A model generated the notes under the pieces. It did no database searches. It was given only the letters and a program-made list of their open reading frames with translations, and was not told the origin of the DNA. DNA of 64,000 bases from Egbenema bharatensis (lineage in GTDB: Bacteria > Cyanobacteriota > Cyanobacteriia > Elainellales > Elainellaceae): NCBI RefSeq assembly GCF_048077055.1, contig NZ_CP182236.1, forward strand, positions 4,588,001-4,652,000. Reading direction: 5' to 3'. Positions within the stretch are counted from its first letter, which is position 1; each line of letters begins with the position of its first letter. Positions 8,279-16,791 of this stretch are shown here, piece by piece. Both the position numbers and the translations under genes were made by a program.

Positions 8279-9253
8279 CTATCGTGTCTGGGCGATCGCA
8301 GTCCGATGACGGGGACTATTCGCAACGACGATCGGCGGATGAAAGCCAGCTTCAGTCAGAGCAGCCTCCAGATCCAGCGCAAAGTATTCATCCAGGTAAG
8401 GCTCTGTACTCTTCAGCAGGGTCAAAATGTAGGGTGGCATCCTGGCATACACTTCGGATTGGGGGTTCATGTCCATCAGAGCGAAGTGACCTCCTGGACG
8501 CAGCAACCGCCGAGCTTCCCGCAAGATCTCGATCGCGGCAGATTGGGGTAATTCGTGGAAGATGAGATGGGCTGAAACTAAGTCGAACGAACCATCGGGC
8601 AATCCTGTATCCTCAGCGGCCGCGTGAATCCAGGTGGGAGAAGATTCGGGTTGCGCTGGGGAAGGGTGCAGTTGGGCGCGGTGCTGATGGGAACGATATT
8701 GAGCGATCGCCAGAAAGTAGGGAGACAGATCGATGCCAGTCAGCCGAGCCTGAGGGTAGATTTCCTGGAGGGCGAACGTACTCATCCCCACACTACAGCC
8801 GATGTCGAGAATATCCTGGGGCGGTTGGGCAATGTGCTGTTGGAGCAGGGTGTGATAGCTCTGGCGCAGCATCGCATCTCCCTGTGCTCCCGCATTTGGC
8901 CAGATGCGAGCATGAACCGCATGGGCCGCCACTTCCACCTCCATCGCTGCATCCCAACTCAGGTTGCCCTGATCATAGGCGTGAAACGATCGCAGGTAAT
9001 AGTCCGGATAATGGAGGTCAGGATTCTGAATCTGCGCCAGTTCTGCTTCCCAGGCTGGAGAGAATTCTGTTTCCGTATTCCGAGCGCGGAGTTGCTTCAC
9101 TTCCTCCCGCCAGTAAACTCCGATCGACTCTGCCCGCTTAATCATCATCGATCGGGCTTGATGCTTTGCCAGACTGAAGAGGGGCTTGATGGCCAGAATG
9201 CCATTGACGAGTTGAGCAGTCAGGCTAGGGGTAGGGCTGGAAGTAACAACCAT
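8279..9253 (-). CDS. Class I SAM-dependent methyltransferase
   Basis: A 324-residue protein with an N-terminal helical region (about residues 1-135) followed by a Rossmann-type methyltransferase domain. SAM motif I is 'ILDIGCSVGMST' (about 146-157), the acidic residue after strand 2 is in 'LTGIDLSPYF', and the motif IV/post regions are 'FDLVSAHLIFHELP' and 'RLLRPGGHFALMDMNP'. The substrate cannot be deduced. Its 3' neighbour is the converging 6-PTPS gene, with the type A repeat pair between them. Confidence 0.82.
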   Translation of the reverse strand: MVVTSSPTPSLTAQLVNGILAIKPLFSLAKHQARSMMIKRAESIGVYWREEVKQLRARNTETEFSPAWEAELAQIQNPDLHYPDYYLRSFHAYDQGNLSWDAAMEVEVAAHAVHARIWPNAGAQGDAMLRQSYHTLLQQHIAQPPQDILDIGCSVGMSTFALQEIYPQARLTGIDLSPYFLAIAQYRSHQHRAQLHPSPAQPESSPTWIHAAAEDTGLPDGSFDLVSAHLIFHELPQSAAIEILREARRLLRPGGHFALMDMNPQSEVYARMPPYILTLLKSTEPYLDEYFALDLEAALTEAGFHPPIVVANSPRHRTAIAQTR

Positions 9254-9554
9254 AGGAGTTTGATTTGAGGCTATTAGACGTGGATACTAAAAAACACTTG
9301 AGTAGAGCCGCTTTAAACCATCGGTGAGATGAGCTACTCCCTAACAAGATAGGGGGTGAGGGGTCAACAGACAACTCCTTTTAACAATGTTTCAACCTCT
9401 TTACAGACAAATTTGTGATCCGTAATTCATCTGTGGGCTTGGTTATCTTTCTCCGTATGATCGGTCTTCCCACCAGGTACGATCGGCGAAACCGTACATC
9501 CTCTTTTAGTTCAGTACGATATTCTAAAGTTAGTTGAGAGATAACGCATAAACT

Positions 9555-9644
9555 CTTCAGATTTATCTCTTCAAACTATCTCTTTCGTATAACGCTGTCG
9601 ATTTAGATCAACTACTGGAAAGGAGAATAGGAGGAAAGAAACCT
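9555..9644 (+). promoter_or_regulatory. hspA 5' leader, possible RNA thermometer
   Basis: The leader contains a pyrimidine run TCTCTTTC (near 9580-9588) that can pair with GAAAGGAGA or GAAAG around the two Shine-Dalgarno-like stretches just before the ATG (GGAAAGGAGAATAGGAGG). Cyanobacterial hsp17 mRNAs are known to carry a short RNA thermometer that hides the ribosome site. The pairing here contains a bulge and is my inference only. The remaining gap 9254-9554 shows no gene. Confidence 0.3.
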
Positions 9645-10088
9645 ATGGCACTTGTTCGTTGGGAACCGTTCACTGAAATGGATTCGCTCCGTCGTGAATT
9701 TAACCGACTGTTTGATGATGTCCTGTCGCCAAACGTTCGTAAAACCAACGGATTGACCTTTGTTCCGGCGGCAGAAATGGAAGAAACAGGAGATGCAGTT
9801 CACCTGAAGCTGGAAATCCCTGGAATGGAAGCAAAGGATTTAGATGTGCAGGTTACTTCTGAATCGGTATCGATTAGCGGTGAGCGGCGATCGGAAACCC
9901 GCACGGATGAGCAAGGCGTAACCAGAAGCGAATTCCGCTATGGTCGCTTCCAACGTATCATTCCATTGCCATCCCGCATTGATAACCAAAACGTGCAAGC
10001 AGAGTACAAAGATGGAATTCTGCGGCTGACGCTTCCCAAGATGGAAGAGGAAAAGCACAAAGTCGTTAAGCTGAACCTTGGATCGTAA
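9645..10088 (+). CDS. hspA: Small heat-shock protein, Hsp20/alpha-crystallin family
   Basis: This 147-residue protein has the class-A small Hsp layout. The N-terminal arm is 'MALVRWEPFTEMDSLRREFN', the alpha-crystallin domain spans about residues 40-140 ('LKLEIPGMEAKDLDVQV', 'SISGERRSE') and it closes with the conserved 'YKDGILRLTLPK', with a short C-terminal tail. Family members form oligomers that hold unfolding proteins during heat or light stress; the cyanobacterial Hsp17/HspA also associates with thylakoid membranes. A strong purine-rich ribosome site (AGGAGGAAAG) lies 9-18 bases before the ATG. Confidence 0.92.
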   Translation: MALVRWEPFTEMDSLRREFNRLFDDVLSPNVRKTNGLTFVPAAEMEETGDAVHLKLEIPGMEAKDLDVQVTSESVSISGERRSETRTDEQGVTRSEFRYGRFQRIIPLPSRIDNQNVQAEYKDGILRLTLPKMEEEKHKVVKLNLGS

Positions 10089-10149
10089 GGCTGCAGATCG
10101 TGAGGCGATCGAGTACTCGATGATTCTGCAATAGCGTATACCCCTTCTT

Positions 10150-10205
10150 CTGTAGCGCAGGCATCTTGCCTGCGTTATTTTTATAGCTTGCCTGCGTTAT
10201 TTTTA
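10150..10205 (+). repeat. Dispersed palindrome type B with local partial duplication
   Basis: GTAGCGCAGGCATCTTGCC is followed by a second copy of the 3' half (CTTGCCTGCGTTATTTTTA twice). This looks like slipped duplication of one repeat arm. Confidence 0.75.
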
Positions 10206-10328
10206 ATCGAGGAGGCAGCTCAGGCAAAAGACATGGTTAACCCAACGTGCGTTTCCTTTAACCCTTTAACTGCTTTAACCCCATATGGGTGCGTTACTCA
10301 ATCGCAGCCTCCCTCCCCCTCAACGCTT

Positions 10329-11087
10329 CTACATTTGCAGGAGCTGCCGCCGACGAGGGAACAGCTGTATTTGCGCCGGTTCTACAGTCTTTGCCACCTG
10401 GCTGAGGGACAATACCCGCGTTTTCTTCTGAAACACATTGAACTGATAAACCTGTTGATTAGTATAGTCAAATCCGGTGAGCCAGCCGCTTTTAGGATGG
10501 TAGGCACCTGTATCAATGTCCAGCCAGCCGTGCCCTCTCGCTAATTCTCCGGGAGAAACACCGGGTAGGGTAAAGGTAATCGTGTGGCCAGTAATAATCA
10601 ACTTATCGGAGAAATAGGGCTTAGGGCTACTATGGAATTCTTCCCGAATCCAGCAGTATTCCTGAGCCGTTTGGGCATGAATCGGCAGTTTAGGATGCAG
10701 CCCTGCATGGACTAACCAAATATCCCCCAGATCGAGATGCGTTGGCAGCGATCGCAGCCAGTCTAGATTTTCCATTAACAATTCAGGGGTGTCAAAGCTC
10801 GCCACTGTGGTTTGTCCACCGCTTTGCAGCCAGGCTTGTAGCGCATACTGAGCCACACGGTTACGGGGAAAGGATTCTAGTAAAAGCTGCTCGTGATTTC
10901 CCAGAACGCAGGGATACTGATTCTCGCGGACAAATCGAATCACGCTGGCACTTTTGGGACCGCGATCGATTAAATCCCCTACAAAGTACAGTTGATCATC
11001 CGCATCTAACGCAATCACCTCTAGCAACCGCATCAAGCCGTCGTAATGACCATGCACATCCCCAATAAAAATTCGACGACTGACCAC
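10329..11087 (-). CDS. PPP-family serine/threonine phosphatase / metallophosphoesterase
   Basis: The 252-residue protein carries the complete PPP metal-binding signature: GDVHGH (about residues 9-14), GDLIDRGP (37-44), GNHE (about 63-66), a downstream ITGH and a late DTGA. This covers both di-metal centres. The architecture matches bacterial PrpA/ApaH-like phosphatases, acting on phosphoproteins or dinucleoside polyphosphates. Which one applies is not decided by sequence. No signal peptide is visible, so it is likely cytosolic. Confidence 0.85.
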   Translation of the reverse strand: MVSRRIFIGDVHGHYDGLMRLLEVIALDADDQLYFVGDLIDRGPKSASVIRFVRENQYPCVLGNHEQLLLESFPRNRVAQYALQAWLQSGGQTTVASFDTPELLMENLDWLRSLPTHLDLGDIWLVHAGLHPKLPIHAQTAQEYCWIREEFHSSPKPYFSDKLIITGHTITFTLPGVSPGELARGHGWLDIDTGAYHPKSGWLTGFDYTNQQVYQFNVFQKKTRVLSLSQVAKTVEPAQIQLFPRRRQLLQM

Positions 11088-11533
11088 TCCAAATCCTCTC
11101 GTTATGACTGAACACAGGGTGAACGATCACTTCTAACGTGACGTTGGTTCAACGGGACTACAACACGACTTGAGATGACGAGCTATCCCAACGCTGGAAC
11201 GGATACCGATTTCTGCCCGGTTAGATGCTATTAACCCAAGCTCCCAAAAGGCATTGGACGTTAGGCAGCAATCCAACCCGTACAGATGATCAGATTCACG
11301 ATTCCTGGACAATTTGGCTATTTAGCCGAAGCCCTTCAATGGCTTACTCTACTCTCGCCTGTCTCTATTGTGCCCACTGATGCTACGGAAGCACAACTTT
11401 GGCTGCTCCAATTGTCTCTATTGTTATTTATTTTACACAGACTTTGCAGTTTATTTACGTAAGCTGCCCTGCTCACCATTCACCTTCTGGCTCACGGCTG
11501 GTTTAAGACCTCATTTAAAACCTGCTTAAACCC
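11088..11533. other. 446-bp gap without recognised feature
   Basis: It lies upstream of the phosphatase gene and downstream of the DUF1995 gene (both minus strand). No supported ORF, terminator or known repeat family was seen. Confidence 0.5.
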
Positions 11534-12247
11534 TCACTGGCTCAAGGCTCTGAGGAATTGCTGAAGTGAAGATAGCATCCCTCGACGGGGAGGGGGGGTA
11601 GCCTCAGAAGCATCGTCACTGCTGGAGCCAAACAGAATCCGATCGAGCACTTCACCCACGGGTTTCTGGGGTTCTTCAGCAATCAGTTCGTAATCCTCCG
11701 ATTTTTCCAGCCAAACCTGCCAGGGAGAGGGATAGGCGCGAAACAAAACTGCTCCCTCCAGGGGACGCACATAGTAACAGGACTCAAACGTATTCAAAAA
11801 TCGCTCGCGCAACTGCCGCCCTGCATAGCCAATCCCGATCGTCGCAACATCTTCCATCCGGGGATTCAGCAACACCACCGTTCGATCGACTGCTTCCTGG
11901 CACAGCTGCTCTACCGCCTGCACTTCCACTGAAGAGGGTTCCACAAAGAGAATCAATTCTTCATCCGGCTGAATCTCTGCCTTCAGGTCACTAATGCCGC
12001 GAATGGCGTAGGGTTTTTCGCCCCAATCCCGCCGAGCCAGTGCCGCTGCCCCTGCATCGGGAAAGTACACCCGCAGTTTATGCTCTAAGGACTCAAACGG
12101 GGGCAGAAATTGCTGGGCGACGGGTAGAACCTTCAGTTCGGGAAAGACCAGTTCGACTTGCAGACGAGCATATCCATCAGCGATCGCCGCCTGGGTTGCT
12201 GCTTGAGCCTGGACAATTGCTTCTTCAAGGGATTTAGGAAGAGACAT
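11534..12247 (-). CDS. DUF1995 (LPA3-like) protein
   Basis: This 237-residue protein resembles the DUF1995 family found in cyanobacteria and plastids. The plant homologue is LOW PSII ACCUMULATION 3, implicated in photosystem II assembly. 'PKSLEEAIVQAQAATQAAI' at the N-terminus, 'RLQVELVFPEL', 'FVEPSSVEVQAV' and 'NPRMEDVATIGIGYAGRQLRERF' followed by 'FESCYYVRPLE' are characteristic segments. It is predicted soluble. It lies 21 bp downstream of the glycine-rich membrane-protein gene and could be co-transcribed with it. The role in this organism is inferred from the family only. Confidence 0.75.
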   Translation of the reverse strand: MSLPKSLEEAIVQAQAATQAAIADGYARLQVELVFPELKVLPVAQQFLPPFESLEHKLRVYFPDAGAAALARRDWGEKPYAIRGISDLKAEIQPDEELILFVEPSSVEVQAVEQLCQEAVDRTVVLLNPRMEDVATIGIGYAGRQLRERFLNTFESCYYVRPLEGAVLFRAYPSPWQVWLEKSEDYELIAEEPQKPVGEVLDRILFGSSSDDASEATPPPRRGMLSSLQQFLRALSQ

Positions 12248-12268
12248 AGGAAATCAAGATAGCTATTT

Positions 12269-12784
12269 CTAAAGGTTGGTGGGATCAACGTAGCCTTGCA
12301 GGCTTTCTGGTTTAAGTCCTTTAAGAATGCGGGTTGCCTTGTTGGTAATGTTGGGCATACCGTTAACGACAAGAATGTATTTGCCTTCCTTCAAACGATT
12401 GCGGTAAGGCAGGGTGTCATTGCTGCCAAAACCTAGCCCGACTCCACCCCCCACAAAGAAACTGCCCATGGCACCTGCGACTGCTCCCAACAGTCCACCG
12501 ATGAGCTGATTACCCAAAGCTCCTGCGGCAGGCACCAGTTGATACTGGGTTGATAGATTAAAAGCAACCCCCCCAACAAAGCCAAACGGAATCAACCAAA
12601 ATGACATGATCCGAGCCTGCTTGCGAGCCTGCTTACTGGGATCAATAAAGTCATACTCATCGGCACTTTTGTAGCCCTTCCCCAGGATACTGACCTGTTC
12701 CATCGGCAAGTTCTCTTGCTCCAGGGCAGAATAGGCGGCTTCAGCTTGAATGCGATCGGCTAAGACAGCAATAACGTAGTTCAT
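12269..12784 (-). CDS. Glycine-rich two-helix membrane protein, cyanobacterial hypothetical
   Basis: A 171-residue protein. The soluble N-terminal part (about 1-60) looks like a small alpha/beta domain ('MNYVIAVLADRIQAEAAYSAL'). Two hydrophobic segments follow (about 61-80 and 92-117), the second Gly/Ala-rich with a glycine-zipper look ('GGLLGAVAGAMGSFFVGGG'), then a soluble C-terminal stretch. General-stress-protein and permease-like 'flip' proteins share this layout. I do not recognise a named family. It probably forms a two-gene unit with the downstream DUF1995 gene (21-bp gap). Confidence 0.7.
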   Translation of the reverse strand: MNYVIAVLADRIQAEAAYSALEQENLPMEQVSILGKGYKSADEYDFIDPSKQARKQARIMSFWLIPFGFVGGVAFNLSTQYQLVPAAGALGNQLIGGLLGAVAGAMGSFFVGGGVGLGFGSNDTLPYRNRLKEGKYILVVNGMPNITNKATRILKGLKPESLQGYVDPTNL

Positions 12785-12972
12785 GTCCTCGTGGGTGGTT
12801 GAAGTGGCATGATCTGGTGGCTGGGCCTACGTCATCGCAGCCCCCACCCGACATAATCCATACCTTCACAATACCAGTTGGAGTAATCTTCCATTATTTT
12901 TCTATCAAAGGATCAACAGGGGAGGTTTCTACTGCACGATAAGATCATGCCGAACGACTTGTCAGATCATCC

Positions 12973-13980
12973 ATGAGCCAACTTTCTCCGCAAAAACCGC
13001 CGATTTTGCCGTCTCGATCGCAACCCATCAAATTCACGCAGCGTCCTCTGGCATGGCTTTATGCCTTATGGAAGTTTTCCCGCCCCCACACAATCATTGG
13101 AACAAGCCTGAGTGTGCTGGCACTATACCTGATCACCTGGACTGGAGTCAGTCCCCTCGCATCCGGCAGGGGGAGTTGGGCAGACCTGTTTTTGAATGCA
13201 CCTGCCATTTTGCCACCGTTGATCGCCTGTCTTTGCGGCAATGTTTACATCGTCGGGTTGAATCAATTGGAAGATGTGGAAATCGATCGCATCAATAAAC
13301 CCCACTTGCCGTTGGCCTCTGGCGAATTTTCTCGATTACAGGGCTGGTCAATTGTTGGGATCATGGGTGGTTTGGCTCTGGCACTGTCTGCCTTGCAAAG
13401 TCAGGCATTAATGGCAACGGTTTGGATTAGCTTACTGATTGGCACCGCCTATTCCCTGCCACCCGTGCGTCTGAAGCGGTTTCCCGTATGGGCATCGTTG
13501 TGTATTTTCTCGGTGCGAGGGGCGATCGTTAATTTGGGCTTGTTTTTTCACTTCCGGGAAACATTGGCAACGGGGGAAGCAGGAGGAGGAATCTTACCCA
13601 GTGTGTGGGCGTTGACGGTGTTTATTATTGTGTTTACGTTCGCCATCGCCATTTTCAAAGATATTCCCGACCTGGAGGGCGATCGGCGGTATCAAATTTC
13701 AACCTTTACAGTCCGGCTGGGGCCAAAAGCCGTCTTTAACCTGGCCCGTTGGGTGCTCACTGCCTGCTATCTGGGCATGATTTTAGCGGGTGCGCTGATT
13801 CCGGGGATCAATACACCGTTTTTGGTGATAACGCACGGAGCGGCATTACTGATTCTGTGGCGGCTCAGTTTCAAGGTCAATCTGGACAGTAAGCCGTCGA
13901 TCGCCCAGTTTTACCAATTTATCTGGAAGCTATTTTTCCTGGAATATCTCCTATTTTCCATTGCCTGTCTGTTGGGTTAG
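12973..13980 (+). CDS. hpt: Homogentisate phytyltransferase (UbiA family)
   Basis: This 335-residue polytopic prenyltransferase has both Asp-rich UbiA motifs: 'NQLEDVEIDRINKPHLP' (about residues 97-113) and 'KDIPDLEGDRRYQISTFTVR' (about 235-254), with about nine hydrophobic segments. The exact form of the first motif (NQLxDVEIDxINKP) is that of homogentisate prenyltransferases such as Synechocystis Slr1736. That enzyme condenses homogentisate with phytyl diphosphate, the committed step of tocopherol synthesis, in the membrane. The N-terminal 30 residues are polar and Pro-rich. Start ATG 12973 is the only good candidate. Confidence 0.88.
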   Translation: MSQLSPQKPPILPSRSQPIKFTQRPLAWLYALWKFSRPHTIIGTSLSVLALYLITWTGVSPLASGRGSWADLFLNAPAILPPLIACLCGNVYIVGLNQLEDVEIDRINKPHLPLASGEFSRLQGWSIVGIMGGLALALSALQSQALMATVWISLLIGTAYSLPPVRLKRFPVWASLCIFSVRGAIVNLGLFFHFRETLATGEAGGGILPSVWALTVFIIVFTFAIAIFKDIPDLEGDRRYQISTFTVRLGPKAVFNLARWVLTACYLGMILAGALIPGINTPFLVITHGAALLILWRLSFKVNLDSKPSIAQFYQFIWKLFFLEYLLFSIACLLG

Positions 13981-14030
13981 CTGCAAAAGCTGCTAGAGAA
14001 GTAGGACTGTTCCCGATCGCTATCCATTGC

Positions 14031-14189
14031 TCAATCTCCCAGGAACCAGGACAACAAGCCAAGGGCGATCGTCACATTAAACCAGAGCGGAAAATGGGGA
14101 AGATCAAGCAAGTGAATCGTAAATATCAGAAAATCGGTACACCAGGTTGCTGGAACCAACAAAATTAGAAAAATCACGAGTACCAGCAC
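14031..14189 (-). CDS. Small hydrophobic protein, 52 residues (short ORF candidate)
   Basis: Reading the minus strand from GTG 14189 (AGAGGG three bases upstream) gives 52 codons ending at TGA (complement of 14031-14033). The product has two clear hydrophobic helices, 'VLVLVIFLILLVPATW' and 'LWFNVTIALGLLSWFLG', joined by an acidic/His loop. The composition is far more protein-like than the usual shadow frame, and it lies on the same strand 53 bp downstream of the CPXCG gene. The start codon is uncertain. I do not recognise it; it is likely a small membrane protein. Confidence 0.45.
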   Translation of the reverse strand: MLVLVIFLILLVPATWCTDFLIFTIHLLDLPHFPLWFNVTIALGLLSWFLGD

Positions 14190-14242
14190 GATCCCTCTTA
14201 CCCTGTTTTGATTTTGGATTTTAAATTCTAGATTACAGTAAC

Positions 14243-14431
14243 TTACCCCTCATACTCCGTATCAATCTCAATCTCCAGCGTTTCTTCATCTACACGGATA
14301 TAGAGAATATTGGGACGACAGCAAACCTGACAGTCCTCTACATAGGACTGCTGCCCTCCCGCACTGAGGTCAATAAAGGTCAGATTCGGTTCTCCGCAGT
14401 AGGCGCAAGTATATTCAGCCGTGGTCTCCAT
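14243..14431 (-). CDS. CPXCG-motif small cysteine-rich protein
   Basis: A 62-residue protein with two CxxC pairs, 'CAYCGEPN' (about 9-16) and 'CQVCCRPN' (about 34-41). This is typical of the CPXCG-motif family, which binds zinc as a small zinc ribbon; an acidic tail follows. It starts 5 bp after the methyltransferase gene ends, so the two are almost certainly co-transcribed. The family function is unknown. Confidence 0.82.
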   Translation of the reverse strand: METTAEYTCAYCGEPNLTFIDLSAGGQQSYVEDCQVCCRPNILYIRVDEETLEIEIDTEYEG

Positions 14432-14436
14432 CTCGT

Positions 14437-15072
14437 TTACTCTTTCTGGGCGTGGATCACCTGTAGACTACCACCTGCGTGGAGGGTGCGTTGAATCTCC
14501 TGAAAACCGATTTCCTGAAGTAGATTCACCAGATCGGTTTTGAGCAGTTGCCAGGCGGTTTCCGTTTCAAACAGCACTAGAAAAAGGTAGAGTCCCGGAA
14601 TCAAAATCGGATTGGTGGGTTGGTGAAAATCAATGCAAATGAAGCTACCCCCCGGCTTCAGGACTCGATAAACCTCCTGCAAAATTTGCCGAAGCTGATC
14701 CGGCTTCATTTCGTGGAGGGCAACGCTGGTATGCACCAGATCAAATTGCGGTTCGGTAAAGGGCATGGCTTCCGCCCATCCTTCCACATAGGTCGCCTCC
14801 GGCACATTTTGTTTCGCCCGTTGAAGCGATCGCGGGGAAGCATCCAACCCCGTCACCGCCTGCGATCGTTTCACTAAAACCTGCGTCGTTTGCCCACTGC
14901 CACAGCACAGATCCAGCACCTTTGTCTCCGGGGCGATCGGTATTCCGTCCAGGGCAAGCTGCCGAAACCGAGCTTCTCCTCCTACAGTCAGGGCGGCTAA
15001 CCGACTCACACCGTCATACAACCACTGATACCGATAACTCCAATCTCGTAAGATGGTCGCCATTGTGTTCAA
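14437..15072 (-). CDS. Class I SAM-dependent methyltransferase (UbiE-like)
   Basis: The 211-residue enzyme has motif I 'VLDLCCGSGQTT' (about residues 52-63), acidic strand-2 end 'VTGLDASPRSL', 'FDLVHTSVALHEM' and the UbiE-type 'VYRVLKPGGSFICIDFHQP'. It is the first gene of a compact minus-strand unit with the CPXCG protein and perhaps the 52-residue membrane protein. The C-terminal 'PGLYLFLVLFETE' stretch is hydrophobic, suggesting membrane contact or a lipophilic substrate such as a quinone; this is inference. Confidence 0.82.
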   Translation of the reverse strand: MNTMATILRDWSYRYQWLYDGVSRLAALTVGGEARFRQLALDGIPIAPETKVLDLCCGSGQTTQVLVKRSQAVTGLDASPRSLQRAKQNVPEATYVEGWAEAMPFTEPQFDLVHTSVALHEMKPDQLRQILQEVYRVLKPGGSFICIDFHQPTNPILIPGLYLFLVLFETETAWQLLKTDLVNLLQEIGFQEIQRTLHAGGSLQVIHAQKE

Positions 15073-15097
15073 TCACCTTTTGTAGCACTGCCTACTA

Positions 15098-15123
15098 GAT
15101 ACGGGCGATTCCCGAATCGCCCC
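15098..15123. repeat. Type C-like palindrome
   Basis: GGGCGATTC-CC-GAATCGCCC is a perfect hairpin followed by CTAC, resembling the type C family tail. It sits directly beside the heptamer array. Confidence 0.65.
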
Positions 15124-15178
15124 TACTCCTCACTCCTCACTCCTCACTCCTCACTCCTCACTCCTCACTCCTCACTCC
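15124..15178. repeat. Heptanucleotide tandem array (CACTCCT)n
   Basis: About eight copies of the 7-bp unit CACTCCT. It belongs to the class of short tandemly repeated heptamers (STRR) described in cyanobacteria. The right part overlaps the 3' end of the integrase gene. Confidence 0.9.
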
Positions 15179-16333
15179 ATTCTGCCGAAGTGCCGTCCTC
15201 ACTGCCTGCTGCTGATCGCGGCGAGTTAACCAGCGGTGATAGGTGCGGGTATGAATGGCAACAGAGTGTCCCATCATGCGAGCAGAAACGGTATCCGGTA
15301 GTCCGTAGTGGATGGTGCGGACTGCCCAGGCGTGGCGTAGATCGTAGGGCGAAAAGGGAATTTGATAGCGGCGAAACTGGCAGCTTACGAGTTGGCCAAT
15401 GCGTTGAAGTGTGGTGCGATCGAGGTCAGTATTAATAGTGGGTAAATTGATTTCTCTCAATTGGAACCGATCGACCCATTCGGGCGGGAATGGCCAAACC
15501 TCGTGGTTCCCGGTCTTGGTCGTTTCCAGAACTTCCACGATCGCCTCTGGTTCGCCTCGACTTAATGCTCCGTAATCACAAAAAAACACTTCATGGTTTC
15601 TCAGCCCATAGGTTGCCATGATGCCATAGACAAATCGCCAGGCAGGATTGGGAATTTGCTGGTACACCTCCAGGATTTGCTCCTCTGAGGGGAGGTGACG
15701 AACCTGAGTACGGCTGGGGCTGTAGGTTCCAGATAAGGTCTTGAGGGCGATCGGCAGTTCCAGATTCAAAAACTCAGCCAGTGCCCCCAGTGCGGTACAG
15801 CACACCTGACGGCTGCGGGAATTGGCGCGGGTGGATTGAATTGTGGCGTAAATCAGTTCTGACAAATGGAGCTGGGCCGAAGACTGGGCGATGCTCTCCA
15901 GTTTCCTCAGGTAGGGTTGATAGGCTTTCTCCCAGGTCGTCTTTGCGGAGGCTGGGCTACTGGATTGAGCCATCTGGCTAAAGAAATGCCCCTCAAACGC
16001 CTGGAGTTTTTCGTGTAAGTCCATCTGGCTCAGTCGTCCTCCCGCCACTGGGAGATATTGCCGCCAGTCAAAGCTATTTTGAATTAATTGTGCTGCAATG
16101 ATTTTGGCTTCCTGCTCTGCCTGCTTTAGTCCAGCCGTCGTAGCGGGTAAATTGAGACTGATGCGCTGTTGGTGCGGACGGAGGCGATGGCTGCCTGGAC
16201 GGGGAGGTAAGGTGCCTCGCAGGTTCAAGGTGTTGCCGCGTCGCTCCACCTGAAGCCCCATCTGGGCAATTTTTAGCCGTTGATTCACCTGGGCCAACTT
16301 CTGATCGATCGCTGCTATCTCTTTTGCCGTCAT
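15158..16333 (-). CDS. Tyrosine recombinase / site-specific integrase
   Basis: The 391-residue recombinase has a basic N-terminal Arm/SAM-like half and a C-terminal catalytic domain. Visible catalytic residues are Arg in 'MATYGLRNHEVF', Lys in 'TTKTGNHEVW', Arg in 'PYDLRHAW' (the usual His of box II is Tyr), His in 'MMGHSVAIH' and nucleophile Tyr in 'TRTYHRWL'. The last six codons and the stop lie inside the heptamer array, so the tail GVRSEE is repeat-encoded. No phage genes or att-like repeats flank it. Such solitary integrases recur in cyanobacterial chromosomes; the target is unknown. Confidence 0.85.
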   Translation of the reverse strand: MTAKEIAAIDQKLAQVNQRLKIAQMGLQVERRGNTLNLRGTLPPRPGSHRLRPHQQRISLNLPATTAGLKQAEQEAKIIAAQLIQNSFDWRQYLPVAGGRLSQMDLHEKLQAFEGHFFSQMAQSSSPASAKTTWEKAYQPYLRKLESIAQSSAQLHLSELIYATIQSTRANSRSRQVCCTALGALAEFLNLELPIALKTLSGTYSPSRTQVRHLPSEEQILEVYQQIPNPAWRFVYGIMATYGLRNHEVFFCDYGALSRGEPEAIVEVLETTKTGNHEVWPFPPEWVDRFQLREINLPTINTDLDRTTLQRIGQLVSCQFRRYQIPFSPYDLRHAWAVRTIHYGLPDTVSARMMGHSVAIHTRTYHRWLTRRDQQQAVRTALRQNGVRSEE

Positions 16334-16339
16334 ATCTTT

Positions 16340-16454
16340 AGGGGCATGCGGAAAAATAACGTACCTGGATAACCTACCTGGTAGGGGGCATCCTACTGGG
16401 CGACCTTACAGCAGATTTCTTCCCAGATTGGCTGCCATTTTATTGCAGATCCCT
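16340..16454. repeat. MITE-like element D, copy 1
   Basis: This is about 115 bp, bounded by AGGGGCATGCGG and TGCAGATCCCT (short inverted AGGGNNNTGC ends). A second copy is at 24102-24203 and a partial one at 28431. The shared blocks are GGAAAAATAACGTACC at the left and ATTGCAGATCCCT at the right. A possible minus-strand frame at 16393-16647 overlaps it and is not supported. Confidence 0.7.
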
Positions 16455-16791
16455 TAGCCGTTGTACCTTTCATAGATGATTGAGCGGCGGATGTATGGGT
16501 GGATACCTGATCGGGAGACGATTGGTGCGACGATCGATTCAACATAATCCTTTGAAGATAGTCCTTGGAAGGCTTGCAGATCCGGTCACAGTCGTTTATT
16601 AATCTAGATAATGCGTGCATCGATCGAGCGGTCAAATCCACGCTCAAATCCGGTGGCAGGACTGTACTGCGGGGTCAATCTTAATTGCTTTTGCGAATTT
16701 CTACCAAGAAGTTTTAAGAATTGATCAGTTTCAGCCAGGAGTATTGTTAAAATCAGTAACAAAGATTAAGGATAAGGAAACTGTGGGAACT

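Noticed and set aside
15124..15178. Repeated array as a CRISPR candidate
   Set aside because: The unit is a 7-bp tandem without spacers, and no cas genes are nearby. The same applies to the array at 58723-58784.
16393..16647. 84-codon minus-strand frame between integrase and hemH
   Set aside because: It overlaps repeat element D and the hemH leader, with no family resemblance.
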